In this document: positions 24,055-38,500 of the stretch, in pieces
Layout of the letters: the number at the start of each line of letters is the position of its first letter
Numbering within the stretch: the stretch's first letter is position 1
Source of the DNA: Glandiceps talaboti
Taxonomy: Eukaryota > Hemichordata > Enteropneusta > Spengelidae
Length of the DNA: 64,000 nt
Direction of reading: 5' to 3'
Assembly (NCBI RefSeq): GCF_964340395.1
Contig: NC_135563.1
Span: forward strand, 19,075,651-19,139,650
Translations under genes and position numbers: made by a program
The notes under the pieces: generated by a model
What the model saw: only the letters and a program-made list of their open reading frames with translations
Told to the model about the DNA's origin: nothing
Databases searched by the model: none

Positions 24055-27000
24055 CTATAATAAACAGAAAAAATGGACTAAGGATAAAAATTCAAAAATG
24101 AAAAAAGAAAATGGAAAATTTACACTTATCGATTGAGGACATGTATTGTGGCTATATAGAATATTGATAGTTCAATTTCATCACGTGTCACCAACCACCT
24201 GTTGCCAGATCATTAGTCAGTCTGAAGAAGCGTCTGGGTTAGGATGTGAAATCTGTTTATACGCAAAAAACCATCAAGTCCAGTAGCTTAATGATTAAAG
24301 TGTAAATACTCATCCACTATATATAAAGAATATTGTTATTTCTCATTATCATCTACATTACGAAATAATATCGAACACAATTTGCAATTGCAAGCGAAAA
24401 ATCAGAACGAGGCTAATGAAAAGAGTGTAGTTGGACGGTGGCGATATGATGGATAATGAATCCTACCAATCAGATAGAGGGAACGAGATTGGAGATGGTC
24501 ATATCGACACGTACAGTGAAATTATAAAATACATAAAACGATGTTGATATCGAGTCACTATAGCAACACAAATACCAAAGTCAAGTTCTCTTACCTCATT
24601 CTCTTTATCTCTGTCTTTCATTCTGTTACTGATAAAGCTCACATCATTGATTATGGATTTTTCAAACTCTGACCAATAACGTCTCTCTCCTTGCTGTTCC
24701 TCGTTGTCTCCTTGTCCCTCTATTGTCTCCTCTAGTTCAATATTATCCACTGTGGATGATTGCGAAAGTGTTGTTTCCATGGTGACATCACCAGCAGGCA
24801 TATATTGAGGGCCATTGTCTTTAGCTGTACCGACACTGCCTTGTTTTCGGGGACATTTACGAGCAACTGTAGCTATAACTGCATGGTGTCCGCGACATGA
24901 ACGTCCCCTTACGCAACGGTAACCATCATTTCGAGTGATATTTAATCTTGGCCTAGTCTTTCTTAGTTTACAGTAAGGTCCCTCCCACTCTTTCATACAC
25001 AATTTCCTTGGAAGAGAATACAGAAGGGTTTCTCTCATCCCGATTGGCACTGGTGACAGTTTATTAGGATGGTATTTGATATGCAGTACGACAACTGACA
25101 ATACCAACGACAACGATACCATGCCAATGTTAAATAACAAGTATCGACCAATCAATGGTGTAGTTTCTGACGTCGCTGGCATCAGATCTGCAACCAGCAA
25201 ACTTAACAAAGTCAGTGCTAGTAATACTGACATGCTGAGTGTAATCTTCTCACCGGAATCCGGGGGTAAACAATACACCAGAACAGTTATTATCGCGAAA
25301 AGTACACACGGTACCAAAATATTGATGCAGTAATACAGGGGTCGTCGACGAAGCGTGATTGTGTAAATAACCACACTGTATTGTTCTCCTGGGCAGCACT
25401 CCAGTTCTTCGTTAATAGAATGAACTTTACTACCCTTAAGCTCCCACTCAACGTTTTCCAGGAATTTTTCTTTGACAACAATGTCGTGCATCGGCTCCAA
25501 GTAGACTTGCTCGTTGGTGTATTCCCATGGACCAAACGATAACTGACACATCTGTTCATCGAATGGGAAATATTCTATGTTGATATGACACTGACTGTTT
25601 AAAGCCGCAGGCGGTGTAATCCACACAGTACCATCGAACTCAACAGTAGCAAATTTGGAGACGGGAAGATCAGAACTACCGTAAACACTGAGAAAATAAG
25701 AACATTTATCGTCAAATTTGTAGCACTCTGGTATGATCTAGTGTTCTCTCCTTTCACTAGTATTAAAACAAAACAAAAAGTCAAAGAAAGGGCCGCTAAA
25801 GTTCAGAAAAAACTACAATGTTATTGTGATAAATAGTCTAAAATGTCCTGTGAAATTAAATATATTAGGTAGCTTGGACTTCTTAAACTGACTTTATCAG
25901 CTTTTTGACTGTACGTGTAAATACTTACTATAAAACTATAATTAATCTATCTTTAGACACATTCATCATATCTGTAGAACATAGTAATAATAATAAGGTC
26001 TTGTACCACGACCAAGGGTTAGTATTACTACTTTTGATTTTTTAAAAATGTTTTCAAACAATGGGGGGGGGGGGGGTTAGACATCATGATGGTACATTCC
26101 GTACAATTAGTAGGAATGGTTGGACAGTGGGTAGTATTGACAGAACAAAAGCTATTGGTCTTGTTTCACAGACAACACAACTGTTGAATGGCAGTGTATA
26201 CTGTTGGTAATGGCAGTGTATTGTCGGTATGATGTCATACATACGCTTATTAGTTGCAGCAAGTCTGCGACACATACAAAACTGTTTCAGATGAATACGT
26301 AATTATACCATTTTCGTCTAGTGCACTCATGTACGCTGTTTATTTGTGAGTCGATTCAAATAAAGGAACAATAAGGATTTAGCAATTACGTGAACCTCAG
26401 ACAACCAACTCAATTTTATCTGAGCGTGAACTAAACATTTTTTCAATAGTAGAATGATTTCGGTTACTCATACAAATTAAACACGAAACCTCGACAATTA
26501 ATGTTCTCAAAGTACAGTTACAGGAGATTGTATTTCACTCTAGGGATTGGCGACAGTACAGAAGATTCCATTTCACACTAGGGAACGGCGACTGCACAGT
26601 TACCGCTATGTAACAGTGGTTATTACACTACGTGTATTCCACCTGTTGATGAAATTCAACAATGTGGCATATATATCATGACCTGTTTCCTATTCCTTTT
26701 GAAAACAATATCCCAGAAATGTTCCACAGTTGTAAATCTTGCTCACTTTGAAATGAACGAATACGACTCACAGCAATGAACTTGTTAGCAACTAGTGGCC
26801 TACATGTCGTACCAGATTGTATTTTAGGAAAGAAATATCTGACCGTCGTGTAAATACTAGCAAGACAGTAAAATTAACCAACACACATTACAATGTAAAA
26901 TTAATACTTTTAGAGCTTTCGACTGCAAACTATCAATCGCTCAATTTGAGTGCCAAATTTGACAATAATGGGTACACTACCTGTTGTCTAGTACCATATC

Positions 27001-27418
27001 GGGGTACCATAACCATACTGCCGGGATGATGATGTATTCTATATCGTCATATGCCACTGGATCCCAGGAAAGACGATAGTCTGACCAAATCTGAAAAAAA
27101 ATTCAATGATCAAAAAATGAGCCACAGTTATTAATTTTGTAAATGTGTTGAGAACACTCTAGGTTCTAATTAATTTTCAGTGTTACGCTGTTTACTTAAT
27201 CCTACACCAGGGGCCACATTTTGTACTTACTCTCCTTTTGGTCTCTGTTACTGCTATTTGCTCCACAAGGATTGGAAAGCGGATTTCACGGACCGTTTTG
27301 AAGTGACCGTTAATTTGATAATGATTCCATAATGTGATAGATATTACAACTTCAACAGAATTAACGTGTCCTTACTTTACTTGGCCTTCTGATCTTCTGC
27401 GAAGTAACCAACTTGTGA

Positions 27419-27466
<48 letters not shown>

Positions 27467-27500
27467 TGTCTGTCTGTGTGTGTGTCTGTGTGTGTGTCTG

Positions 27501-27543
<43 letters not shown>

Positions 27544-29414
27544 GGTGGTGGTGGTGGTGGTGGTGGTGGTGGTGGTGATGGTGATGGTGATGGTGGTGTG
27601 TGGGGTTATATCAGAAGGAAGAGAAGCGATGGGAAAGGATTCTACGACATCCTGTCAACACAATAGGTATCGCTCTTGAAGAGAGTTGAACGTTTGTTAT
27701 CAAAGCTGTAAAGATCTACAGCTCGTAGCGTAGTTGATGAAATCTCGAGGTTAGTGCAAGCACAGAAAGAGATGTTTTGGGGCGATACTTACTTGGTTTA
27801 GCCATACATGTGTTGAAATAGACTGAGCCTTTTCATTCTGGAATTTGAAATAAACGAATAACATCTCTATCAACGGGTCTTTTTAGGGGAGAATCTGAGT
27901 CATAAAAACGTAACAACAACAATAATATAATAATTGTTGAATAAAACCATTTACTATTCATATAATCATAGGGTGCAATGGAAGGAATGTCATCTATGTA
28001 AATCTCGTGCAATGGTACAGAGCTACGTCAGATTAAATAATATTTCTAGCTACTTCACTTATAACTAGTTGTCCATATCTCTGTCGCCACCATATGTCAT
28101 ATGGTTCCTTTCGGTGCAAAACATTCACTAAATTTTGCAAGTAAAGCTATATTATTCAAAAGTTCTTGTACTTTCGGTGAACGACTGCATTCATACAAGA
28201 CCTAGCATAGATGACCAATGTCTATTAAATTTTGTTCTATTGTCACACGACACTTGCAGTTTGAATAAATGCTACCAACAGAAATCTATTTATGTGTACC
28301 CCTCAAGGCGGATTTATAAGAACCAGTTGGTGTACCCACTTCTATTCATTATCTGCATGAAAACCTCATAGACACCGAATTTGTACTCACAACATCTAGA
28401 AGCTGTGTTATGGAGAGTCCAAACTGTAATACCACGCTATCATTGTGCCGTTGAACGGGACGGACGTATTTATTGTACTTTCGAAAGAGTTCGGTATGCA
28501 ATCTTCCTTCCGTTTCCGATCCGAGGACACCTGATGGAGGGAAGAAAATATTAGTAGGTAGTGAAGTGAAAGGGTGGGTTGAAGAAATCGACTTTAAGAT
28601 AACGGTAGGTATCACATTGACAATGAATACAAACGATCAAACACACAAATGCAGTGGTTTAGGTGCTGAAGACTTCATTTGTTGCGTCAAATATGTCAAC
28701 ATCAACACACGAAAAGCAATGTTTCACATCAAATTCGTATGTTATATCATTCAATGGAAAAATAGATTCAGTATTAGGTCAAATATATTCGTTGTATCAC
28801 AGACTTTTCTGGGAAGGGGGGGGGGTGTTCACCACGATGCTTTAATGTTTAATATGTACCTGGGAAGTTCGAACATAGAACCATCGACAGTATCTCAACC
28901 AAAACAGTAGAATTGTCTACAAGAAAATTTAAAATGCACATAGTTTGGCATACACCCTTCCCCCCGAAGGCATATGACGAATACCATATGTTATACACAG
29001 GCAGTAATTACAGTACTGTATGCACTGACCAAGTATGTTTATCGACACTTGTTAACGTGACCTGTTTATCATGTACATGTACGTCGAAATGCTACTTTAA
29101 TGGATAGGATAATTAAAATTTCGACTACGTGGTACAATGGCGGTTATGTTAAACTGTTTGGTTTATTTTGGCAGTGGTAAATTTTCGATCAAATTGATAC
29201 TATATTTATAAGAAGTAAACAACGACAGAAATAAAAACAAATACGAACAATTACGTGTGCATTAGTACTTGGACAAATATCGTACATCATCGTCATTATG
29301 ATTACTAGATTTTGTTTCTCATCCATGTTACACGTTGCACTACGCCATCTGTCAATGTATACAGCAGTGATCAGCAGCAGGATTCGTGATATATGTAAAT
29401 GTATAGCTAAAGAG

Positions 29415-29492
<78 letters not shown>

Positions 29493-29518
29493 TGTGTGTG
29501 TGTGTGTGAGTGAGAGTG

Positions 29519-29581
<63 letters not shown>

Positions 29582-32500
29582 GACAGAGAGATACAGAGAG
29601 ACAAACAGGTAGACTAACAGAAACAGACAGGCAGAGACAGGCATACAGACAGACTTACAGAGGGAAGTGAGGGATGTGAAGAAGGAGAGAAGGGTGATAT
29701 GGTTAACTGAAATCTTATGCTAAAAATTATAGTTTTGAACATTTAATATGTGCTCCAAGAAGAACTTGTTTATGTGATCCACAGTCTGAATAGACAATGT
29801 AACACGATATTGCATATGGAGTTTTCAATAAGGCTTATTCTTATTACTTGATTGCAGACATACAAAGTAATCAAAGTAATCTTATGGCCGCTATAATATA
29901 ACCCTACAGCATAAGGCAATGTTATAGCCATTAAGTACCCTGTCCACGAGGAGTCAGAATTATAGAAAAATTCCACTTTCACTACAGATCAGTGTGAATA
30001 CTAAATATAACACACATATTTCTAATCCCAGACATTGCATTCAAGGGAAAAGTCTGAGTCTGAGTTTCATGTAAAGAATAGCAAACGGTATAGGGAAATT
30101 AATAATGTAATATTGATGAGGCCAAGAAGTAGACGACCCCTTTCAAAAAACAGAAAGATGAATACAATGACTGGGCATTGTTTGTCATATTTTACGAGCT
30201 AAATTTCAGACACTCCCCCTACTTATAATATTGATTACCAATGATAAATCGTTGGTTGTATTCATCATTCTATGGTTGCATATCCAGGTTAAATCGCCAC
30301 TTGTGCCTGGAGGCAGAAAAACGAGATTATAGCTGTAACATATCACTGGAAATTTAGAAACCGATCGATCGAAATAACATCTCTAAAGTTTTGCAATGCC
30401 CAATTATGTAAGGTGATACTTACTGTGACCGAGGTCACACTGAGACATCACATCTTCAATAGTTTATTCGTTAATTCACTAATTGTAAGACTAAGTCTCG
30501 ATATCAAGCAAGCCATTCAACGGAACAAAAACACGCAGTAATGCTCGGTGATTAGATATGCATTGGCTTCGTTGACCATTATTGGCAAAAAACTTGAGAC
30601 AGCTGTCCAAGCGTCACAATCGACTTCAAAAGGATTATCTCAGATTTGTCTCGTAGGACCACTTGCATTAATTAGTGAACTTTTTTTTTCACTTACTTGG
30701 ACATCGCATTAGATGAAAAACAAAAAATAATGAAAAAACACAATACAAACAAAAACAACATCTATAAAATAACAACCTTTACTGCAACTAAAAACAAAAA
30801 AATACTGTAATTTGATCAAAATAATAATAACAAACATTTTTTCCAATAGATAGCTCTTTTTCGGGCAGAAACCTAAATGTAAATTATAAAATAGCTGACA
30901 AAGTAAGTGTGAAATTAATTTAAATTATTGTTTGTTTTGCCAAGTCTATAATTTTGATTATTTATACTAAATCTAAGTGCCAGTAACGATTATAAAAGTT
31001 GTATTTCTCATTGGAAGTACGTTGAAAATATCATATTTTATCGTTCGTTGTGCATGTGAGAGAGAGCGAGACAGACAAACAGAAACTCAGACACGAACGA
31101 ACGAATGATGAAATCGTTACTAGAGCGTATGCGATAACCCAAACAGTCCTATACAAAATGAAACCGTAATGTTAAGAATCCAAACTTTGAACTGGTCTGT
31201 CTGTATTTGCAAGTAAATTGTTCAAAACATTACGATTGTTCGGTATTGTTTACGAGTGTACGGTGACAAGGTGTTAATTGCTAGGCCACTCACGTTACAA
31301 CCTTATTAGATGTATAATGTCTAATTTGTTATCTTTTGCTTCTTGTATTTCGCAGTAAATTAAATCATTGCTATGGGTCATTGCTGGCTCTTTACTCTGA
31401 CTGCTCAATTTACTTAACGTTGGCTGAATTGTAAACTTGGCAAGTCAGCTTTCCTTGTCATTTCATTAAATATGGCAGTGGCATGATAAGGTAACCGCAC
31501 ATACATCCAAATGCTGCAGGGGTGTAAGATGTTTTCTAATGAATGGATATATATTGAATTAAGGAACGAATTAGCACACACTAAAGCAAGGATAAGACAC
31601 CATAATTCAGGTAATATAACATTTCTTTTAATCTCTAATCTACCCATGATTTTGGTTGTCTTTTCTCAGCTGACACTTTCATTTTAGGGCATCTTTACAT
31701 GGCATATTTTCTAACCAAAGTTTCCAAGTCGAAGTCTTTAAGGTGAACTGGGACTTGAAGGTGTTCAGTTTTGAAAAGAAATTTCAGCTCCCCTTCCCTA
31801 CATCTTTACTTACTTATATAATGAATTATTCAAATCTCAAGTCGCGTCTTATGCATGATGCAATTTACATGTGAACAGAATAACAGAACTGATGGAAATT
31901 GGATTGAAGTTTTCGCCAATACGTAGGTGATTGGAGGGAGGGGAGGGGGTTGTCTCAAAACATACTCACTGATGTTGAGAACAGATTTCCCTTGTATTTT
32001 ATGGTCTAATGAATGTATTAATAGGAAGAGTTGTGACAATTACTGGACAGTACTTTAAGCTATGGACTAACGCGACGATGCGATTACCACGGGAAAAAAT
32101 TGCAATGTTAATCAGTACAACAGCAATTTTATTTTATGGTATCATAATTTTGAAACACGTATATTTAATATTCAAATGTGTTAACCAGGTCACAGTTTTT
32201 CTCTCTCATTGTATCATGATGCAGCCAAGTCCTTCGAAATTGCACCGGTACCCATCTATAATGGTATCCGTCTCTACGGCTTTGGCTGTTTAATTATTAT
32301 GCACTGGGTTCAAATTCTCATCTGTCATTTGGCAATGTGAATATTTTTGAGTATATAAATTTGAGATTTTAGTACGTAGAATGAACACATATCATATATA
32401 CATGAATTGGATATCTAGGTCAAAGTAAAATATGATGTTTCAGCTGCAAACCTTTCTTTCTACGAAATGGGAAGGGTTAAAGGAGTGCTGCAATAGAAAT

Positions 32501-35500
32501 AACGGATTCAGGATAAATTATAGAGTTTCTCTTATTACTTATTTATTTTACTGACAACATATTAGAATATTGGCAGTTTAACTGGAGACAGATTTTTCGC
32601 AGGTTGTCCAAACCTTCCATAATTTATTACTTAACACCATAGCAACCGAGTTATCAATATGATTTGAATGTATAATCAAAATCAGCAGACGGTAATAATA
32701 ATAAACGTAGTCGGACGCGTACTACCGGTATGATATGTTATGTCCGTGAAACAAATTTATGTTGCAGCGTTCTCAAATAAGTTACAACAGTTCATTGACA
32801 ATGCTAATGGATGTATCACCATTACATATCAAACCACGACTGAAATGAAGATAAGTTAATGAATTATAAATTCCGTACCTGGCTAGCTACGTGGTATACC
32901 CTGCGAACAGTACTTAAGAAGCCGCATTTCACTCCTTCTTTAAGTAAAATACCCAGTGATGCGGCAAAGAACTAGTAACACTAATTTAAATGTCGACGGT
33001 AGAATGAATTTTATGGACTGTGAGTAAATATCGAAGAAATATGATTTTAGATCACTGGACATGTCACCGCGACACTAACTGCAGCAAATTCCAATTGTCA
33101 AAATGATCACCTACCGAGGGAGACTTCGAGGATCCACGCTATTTGCCTGTTTTATATACACTTTTAAACTTGAAAAAAAACAACGATTTAACACAATATT
33201 TCAAGTGGTTTTCAGATAACAACAATGAGTCCAGTTAGTGAATTTTTAGTCGAGACGTCTGTATGTATTGACGTAACACTTGTATTCATTGTTCTCGGGT
33301 AACCGTGATAACGTAAATGTCAAACTCTGTCGAGGAGTATCGAATGCCTAACACGGAGAAAGTGGCAATTATTGATAATATAATTATCATGGTTATTGGG
33401 TTGACATTGATCGATGGGTCAAATATAGACTGTAACAGTAAAGTCGCTGATATCGTAAAAAAATAATCATTACTCGTCAAAGTGCCTCTAATGATTTTGT
33501 CTGGAAATGTAATAAGTTACCAAGATATCGCGCCTTCAAGGTTAATTGGAGAACTTTGACATTTGAAAACAGGACTATATTATATCTCCTCAGTATATCC
33601 CCACCACCACAACCACCTCCTTTAGTACATTAGTACTTTAATGTGAACTTTTAGGAGTTAATTAAGAAGAAAACGCCCTACTCGGCATTGCTTAATCACG
33701 CTGTTGTTTGTGGCATCGATTTGGATTTGGACGACAGTGGAGGAATTCGTAGTGTAGCTGGGCATTGACATCAAACAGACTATCTGTCTCAATATTGATG
33801 CGGCTTAATAGACAATACTTTGCCGCAATTATGAGATTATAAGATTAAACTATTGTTTGATCAGGGAGGTATATGCAAATTTAATTGAAATTTCAACCGA
33901 AGTTTACAATTACACAATTGGATTAATTGATTTTTGTTCTCAATGTAAGTATGACACCCGATGTCTGCCAAACTAATGTTATTAAGGAGACGAACAACAT
34001 TTGGAACGCTTAAAGATTTTTGTCCTGCTAATATTTTATAGATTATTTGCAAAGCAAGTATGTTGACGACAGTTGGATCGATCTTGGAGAGAAAAAGTAG
34101 CATCTGATTGGTTCGCAGTGTCACTGTCCATTGTGTTAATGGACCTTCATGAAAATAAGGAATATAAAACTTGACGTCATTGTATGGGCGCCATTGTTCA
34201 ATGAATACTTTACACAAGCTAGGGAGTCTTGTCTGAACGATAATACTTGTAACAAATCGGCGCTGCCTCGTTTTCAGTCACCAGACGATACACAAGAGTA
34301 ACATTTACTTGTAATACGATTCTTTTGTAAAATTGATTCACATTATAGCGGTGTGAGTGTGAAACCTTTAGAAGACCTGTCGATATATCTGATTTGGAAA
34401 TGCTATACTTTAGTCTTCCGACGGGTGAAAACCGCCAGCCTCAACAAATGCTTACAGTTCGATAACAGTATCGATTAACGAACTTAAATCGCCAAAGGCC
34501 TAGTGCACTTTGCCCAAACTTTAACTGTAGCTTGCAGTTCAATGATTTCACGGTGATTTTCCTACAGACAAACAAATCAAATTGAATTAGGCCACAGGCA
34601 AAAACTGTTTCGATTTTTTCTAAAGTTACATTGTTTCTGTCCATCCTGTTGATACAGTAATAAATTTTAGAATTCCAATTGATTGCATGCTTATAACGTT
34701 GAATAAGAATTAAAATGATATAATAACAGTATAATGACTTGGACCCAGTTACTGGTAGTCTCCCAAGTGCTGTACGCGATCTCACCACTGGTTCATAATC
34801 ACTCACTCAGTCGACCATTTCACTCAAAAGAAAAAGAACACATTCGAATTAATTTTGTATTTCAAAATAATCATTAGATTTAAAAAAGTCCGTATAGACG
34901 AGCAAATCCATATACGTCTATCAATTAATTCGCTTTCATATTGTATAGTATGAAATAATTACCAAAAATGGGAAAAGTTTAAGTGTCTTACTTGTGTAGA
35001 AACAGGGTGGAATACTTATATTGTAGTAAACCCTCTATTAAACCATAGACACTACACTAAATTAGGATCTTTATTCAACTTTGCAAGAATATATCTCTGC
35101 ATGCTTTCGATAGCATTAAAGACCGTTCGTAAGTTGATGATTAGAGATATTTAGTATGTCTGACTGAGTACTAATATGTCCTACAATCGTGTATGCATTA
35201 TATCTCAACACGAAGTTCTCCCAATACCAAGTACTTTTGTGGGCAGAATGCATTTTCGTTCCCTTGTACTATGCAGCAGAAATCGCGCCCTCCCCCAAAA
35301 AGCAAGGAAAACAACAAAAACGTATATGCCCCTTTAAAACAGCTCCCTGTAGCGGAGTGGTTAGTGCACAGGATTAGCTGTTGGGAGGTCATGGGTTCGA
35401 ATCCCACTGGAAACAGGGGATTCTTCTGTGACCGACCCAAACCCAGGATGAGTGTTCTACAGACTCGATGGGTAGGCTGTATCACTCAACCGTGTCTCAC

Positions 35501-38500
35501 TCACAAGACGCGTGCGACTCCTGGAGTAATGACTCGAAAAGTCGGGGACGATTACTCACACGGAGCCCACAGGTGCTATGTTTGCCGGGCCTGGGTGACT
35601 CTGTGATAGCCTGTGGACTTACTGGGAAGGCCTTGACAGTTCTGCAGCGACGTGATATAAAGCGTGCAACATAGCTCTGTCACATAGTCCCAAACCCGAA
35701 TGGATTTCTGTAGCATTTGTGTGTTTGTGTGTATTTGTCTGCATATTGAACAGAAATCGCTGGGAGCAATTCCCAGCAACAAAAATGCCCGGGCCCTTTA
35801 GAACTAAATAAATAGTGAATATAAGAATATTGACTGAACATACAGATCGTTTTCTTGTTTGATGAATTAAGTCAACACTTAATTAAGAGTTAGGCTACTG
35901 CATTCAAACTTCACGAATAATATTCACGGCACCCACATAACATGCATAAGGAAATTGCAAAAGGCAAAATGTGATGTCACTGCAAGTGTCTTGTTTTCAA
36001 AATGACTGCTAAATACATGATATTGTCATTCTACATGTACTTCAAATCCATGGATCCCTACAAGACGTTTGGGATTGGTGGTATGGGTTAGAAGCTATTA
36101 TATTTTCTGTTGATATTGCTACAAATCTGATCAGTTAAAGAAGAACATTATCTACCAGTTATAAGGACACAGATTCAGAGATATAAATTCGAGATATAGC
36201 TGTTGTCTTCTAAATATTGTGTGTCTAAATAATGTGATGAAGATATATCCAAAATGGCGTAAGTTGTTAAAGGCAAGTATTTGAACTACCTCGAACAATA
36301 GCGGTGACATTTTACAAAATAGCCGTTGAAACAAGCGGTAATTTCCGATTTTGCAACATTTTTTGTATACTAGTTCACTGACAGATAAGTCTTTTTAATA
36401 TCAGTCCAAACACCACTTGACCCTCGCGTTAAATGGTTGATATGTGTGATGTAGGTTTGTTGGATCATTCTTCTGTGTACGCAATGCAGGCGTACTAAGG
36501 CAACGTAACACAAACTGCAGGATGTAGGAACGGAATCATATTTGACTTGAATTCACGAACTTACATTATTTTGTTGATTCAAGTTGGTATGTATCAAGAT
36601 ATTACAAAAAATATTTTCCTCTTTTTCATGAGAAGTTCGATACAGACAATAATGGTAAACTGTACATAATCTCAGACCTTTTGTGTACTAGTCTGCGACA
36701 TTATCGCCGTAGGGACTCCATAGCATGTATAAAAGGATTTTACTATTTTTACCCCAAAGAGTTATATCATATTACATCCACAAATCAACATTATTTTTTA
36801 TGGTATCAGTCTAAATCAGGTTAACGAATATAAAAATATTATGAAAATTAGTATTTCTTTCAAATAATTTGGGCGGGAAAAAGTTCGGTACAGATGATGG
36901 TAAACTGACACCTTGTAGGTACTCCATTATGTACAAATACGTAGGGAATAGGGATTTTCACTATTTTTTCACCAAGCTTTCGATTTAATAAAAATCCACA
37001 AATCAAGGTTATTTTTATGGGATAAGTCTAAAATCAGGTATCAAATATTACAAAAATAACTATTTTCTTCAAATAATGTTGGCTGGGAAAAACATGGGTA
37101 CAGACGATGGCAACTGCACAACGTACTCTAGCTATGTACAGCCATGTAGGAAGTTTACCATTTTTACACCAATCATGGCATACATCCACAAATAACCATT
37201 ATTTTAAGGTTTCAGTGAATTAATGGCAGGTATTGAGATATTTATAATCAATGATTTTGCTCAGATACTTTAGGCGGGTAAAATTTTGGTACAGCTGGCT
37301 GGGAGGGGGGGGGGGTAACATCTGCAATGGCTTTTAGGCTCACGAACCACAACCTGTTTTCTCTCGTATGAAAAGGAGATGCGAAGCATGCATGCATCCC
37401 AATCGACAACTAGTTGACTAATTCTTTAAGTAAATACAGAATACGATAATGGAACTTAATCCCTTATCTATATTCATACCAAAGCAGGAGAGTACTTTTT
37501 CCAAAGCAGTACTTACGTTATGCAAATGAGCTGAAAATTCTGATGAGCAAGTGAGAGTAAATAAACAAGACAACACAGCCACATACAATGTAAATGAGTC
37601 CACAATGCATTCTGTTTGTCATCGATAGCCTAATATTGAGTGTAGTATTTGTAACCGACTAATTATCGTATTTTACAATTAACTGGCAAATAAGTGTGCT
37701 CTACAACGTTTCAAATGAGCTGTTGCTACCCCCCCCCCCCCCCCCGGCATTGTCTTCTCAACTCTGTAAACCAAAAGCAATGTGTGTATGTTTTCCACAG
37801 TTTGATAACGTCGAATAACGGGGAACATAATTCCTTTGTTTAAATGTGTTAGGCAGAATCTAAACCGAATCTGTACGTAGTGGAGAGGTCAACAAATTAT
37901 AAAGCTGTACGCAGTAAGCTTACGTCTTATTTGTTCATATTGTAAGACGTTTAGTTGTGGTGAAAACGTGACCGCTTGTAAAAATTCTGTAGGAATATAC
38001 TCCATGTCATTAATATATTTGTCTTTTGGTTAGCGTTGTTTTATACGTTTATTTGGTACAGAGCTAGTGATGAGAAGATTCAAGTAGTTTTCGGTGTGGG
38101 AACAGACAAGGAAATAATTCGAGTCTATTTCTTTTTGTAGTGTCGGTTGTTATGGTTTGGGTACATATTGAATGCCAAGAAAGATAAACTGTTACCCACA
38201 TAATCAAATTAATATACTATCCACAAGTAACATTGCAAATACTAACAACCATGGACATATGTGCAAATACAGACAACTTAACACTGGGTGAATATCGTAC
38301 ACATAATTTAGCAAATCGAAGTATATGGTGTAGAAGCTATGTATTACGATTCATGTTAAACCAACGACCTGTCACCGTCAGTTACTTTGAAATTTATCGG
38401 GACCGCCGCCATTATACATCCTATACTCGTACACTATATGCAAAAATTATAAACTCATACGTCCTACCCGAATGACACTGGGCCCAGCCTCCAATTAGCG

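Noticed and set aside
32220-32345. A second tRNA-derived SINE with a B-box-like GGGTTCAAATTC at about 32308
   Set aside because: No acceptable A box at the right distance, and no tail.
33861-34217. 118-codon minus-strand frame, and the 121-codon frame at 34441-34806
   Set aside because: No domain, no coding-like composition and no splice partners; both lie within the AT-rich first intron of nAChR gene 1. The shared short NCKLRLKF/NCKLQLKF-like words are too short to mean duplication.
35342-35415. A tRNA gene
   Set aside because: A and B boxes are good, but no acceptor stem closes and the sequence continues into a SINE body.
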